From positions 1 through 6,940 of the forward strand of contig JAEWMO010000181.1 of NCBI GenBank assembly GCA_023457135.1: a DNA stretch of 6,940 nucleotides, written 5' to 3'. The notes beneath the pieces were generated by a model that was not told where the DNA came from, made no database searches, and worked only from the letters and a program-made list of their open reading frames with translations. The DNA comes from Methanobacteriota archaeon (GTDB lineage: Archaea > Halobacteriota > Methanomicrobia > Methanomicrobiales > Methanoculleaceae). This document shows, piece after piece, positions 6,017 to 6,940 of this stretch (its first letter is position 1; every line of letters begins with the position of its first letter). A program made the translations under genes and the position numbers.

Positions 6017-6940
6017 ATGTTTGATGAAGAGGTATACCGGAAACTGTTCGTTGAAGAGTCGCGGGAGAACCACGAGAACATCGTGAACAACCTCCTTGCT
6101 CTTGAGAGCGGGGAGGACCAGCAGGCCGCCATCGACGAGATCTTCCGGTCTGCGCATACCCTCAAGGGCATGTCCGCATCGATGGGCTTTGATGCGATGG
6201 AGCACCTCTGCCACTCGATGGAGGACGTCTTCTCGCTCGTCCGCAGCGGCGAGCGTGAGGTGACTGCCGCTCTCACCGATCTCCTGCTCACCTGCACCGA
6301 TACTATCGAGGGGATGCTCGATGCCATCGAGGCGGGAGAGGCTCCGTCGGACGAGCAGTCGGAAACCCTCGTGCAGGAACTCCGGGCGTTTGCGGAGGAA
6401 GAACTTCCTGTCGAACAGGATGTTCTGGATGTTGAAACCCCCGCCGTGGTGCCTGAAGCGGCCGGAGACCGGCCGCTTTACAGGTTATCGGTCGCCGTCG
6501 ACCCGGCCTGCACCATGAAGGATGTCCGGGCCATGCTGCTCCTGCAGAACCTGGAGGATTTCGGGGCGATCCTCTCGACGGACCCCCCGCGGGACCTTCT
6601 CGAGGACGGGAAGTTCAACGGCCCGTTCGAGATCCTGATCGAGAGCGAGGCCGGAGAAGATGCGCTCCGGACCGTCGCCTCCGGTCCGGAGATCTCCCTT
6701 CTCGCTCTCTCGCCGGCAGCGGAAAAGGAGATGGCCGGCGCGACCAACACGGCCTCTCTACCTGAACCGGCCCCACCAGCGGAGCCTGAGGTGCCGCAGG
6801 TGCAGAGGACGGTGAAAGCCGAGAAGAGCCGGGAGATCAAGAACATCAGGGTCGACATCCAGCGGCTCGACCGGATGATGAACCTGGTGGAGGACCTGGT
6901 GATCAACCGCGGCAGGCTCGAACAGATCGCAAAGAAGCAC
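6017..6940 (+). CDS. cheA: Chemotaxis histidine kinase CheA (3'-truncated)
   Basis: CheA is the cytoplasmic kinase that works with CheW and receptors and phosphorylates CheY and CheB. The frame is open from the ATG at 6017 to the last base (308 codons, no stop), so the dimerisation remainder, kinase and CheW-like domains lie beyond the window. The N-terminal HPt (P1) domain (about 1-105) carries phosphoacceptor H47 in IFRSAHTLKGMSASMGF. An acidic linker (about 106-150) leads to a P2-like CheY/CheB-binding domain (about 152-237, from RPLYRLSVAVDPA to ISLLALSPA). A Pro/Glu-rich linker (about 238-265) follows, and then the start of the P3 dimerisation helix, VDIQRLDRMMNLVEDLVINR (about 278-297). 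Domain order and spacing are those of a standard CheA. The start is supported by AGGTGAT at 6006-6012. Confidence 0.95.
   Translation, partial: MFDEEVYRKLFVEESRENHENIVNNLLALESGEDQQAAIDEIFRSAHTLKGMSASMGFDAMEHLCHSMEDVFSLVRSGEREVTAALTDLLLTCTDTIEGMLDAIEAGEAPSDEQSETLVQELRAFAEEELPVEQDVLDVETPAVVPEAAGDRPLYRLSVAVDPACTMKDVRAMLLLQNLEDFGAILSTDPPRDLLEDGKFNGPFEILIESEAGEDALRTVASGPEISLLALSPAAEKEMAGATNTASLPEPAPPAEPEVPQVQRTVKAEKSREIKNIRVDIQRLDRMMNLVEDLVINRGRLEQIAKKH

Noticed and set aside
6321..6518. Small + strand frame of 65 codons inside cheA
   Set aside because: The cheA frame is continuous and shows HPt and P2 domains across this region; the small frame is an Arg-rich shadow.

Overview
This window lies inside an archaeal motility and chemotaxis locus. 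It carries the 3' part of the archaellum ATPase gene flaI, then flaJ, an unrecognised membrane-anchored acidic protein, cheF, cheY, cheB and the 5' part of cheA, all on the + strand. FlaI, FlaJ and CheF belong to archaeal families, the ribosome binding sites match the GGAGGTGAT type, and one gap holds a TATA-like element. The coding DNA is GC-rich, with C/G-ending codons. Together these suggest a euryarchaeon of the Methanomicrobiales, probably Methanoculleus-like. The genus is an inference from base composition and gene order and was not tested by any search.

Layout. Positions 1-3699 form a tight archaellum motor block: flaI (open at the 5' edge), flaJ four bases later, and a 370-residue protein of unknown function that overlaps the flaJ stop by four bases. 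After a 47-base gap with a doubled Shine-Dalgarno sequence comes cheF (3747-4553), the archaeal adaptor between the chemotaxis regulator and the motor. An AT-rich 69-base gap (4554-4622) holds a TATA-like box framed by a perfect 7-base inverted repeat, the best promoter/operator candidate in the window. Then cheY, cheB and cheA follow with gaps of 2 and 9 bases; cheA runs off the right edge.

How the genes work together. FlaI (hexameric ATPase) and FlaJ (polytopic membrane platform) assemble and rotate the archaellum. CheA autophosphorylates in response to receptors and passes phosphate to CheY and to the methylesterase CheB. Phospho-CheY acts on the archaellum through CheF, while CheB resets receptor methylation. 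The uncharacterised protein sits between motor and chemotaxis genes and is translationally coupled to flaJ, so an archaellum-associated or switch-associated role is the simplest hypothesis. It is the least explained gene here. Both edges cut genes, and there is no sign of mobile elements, CRISPR arrays, or tRNA or rRNA genes. Every stretch longer than 70 bases is coding.
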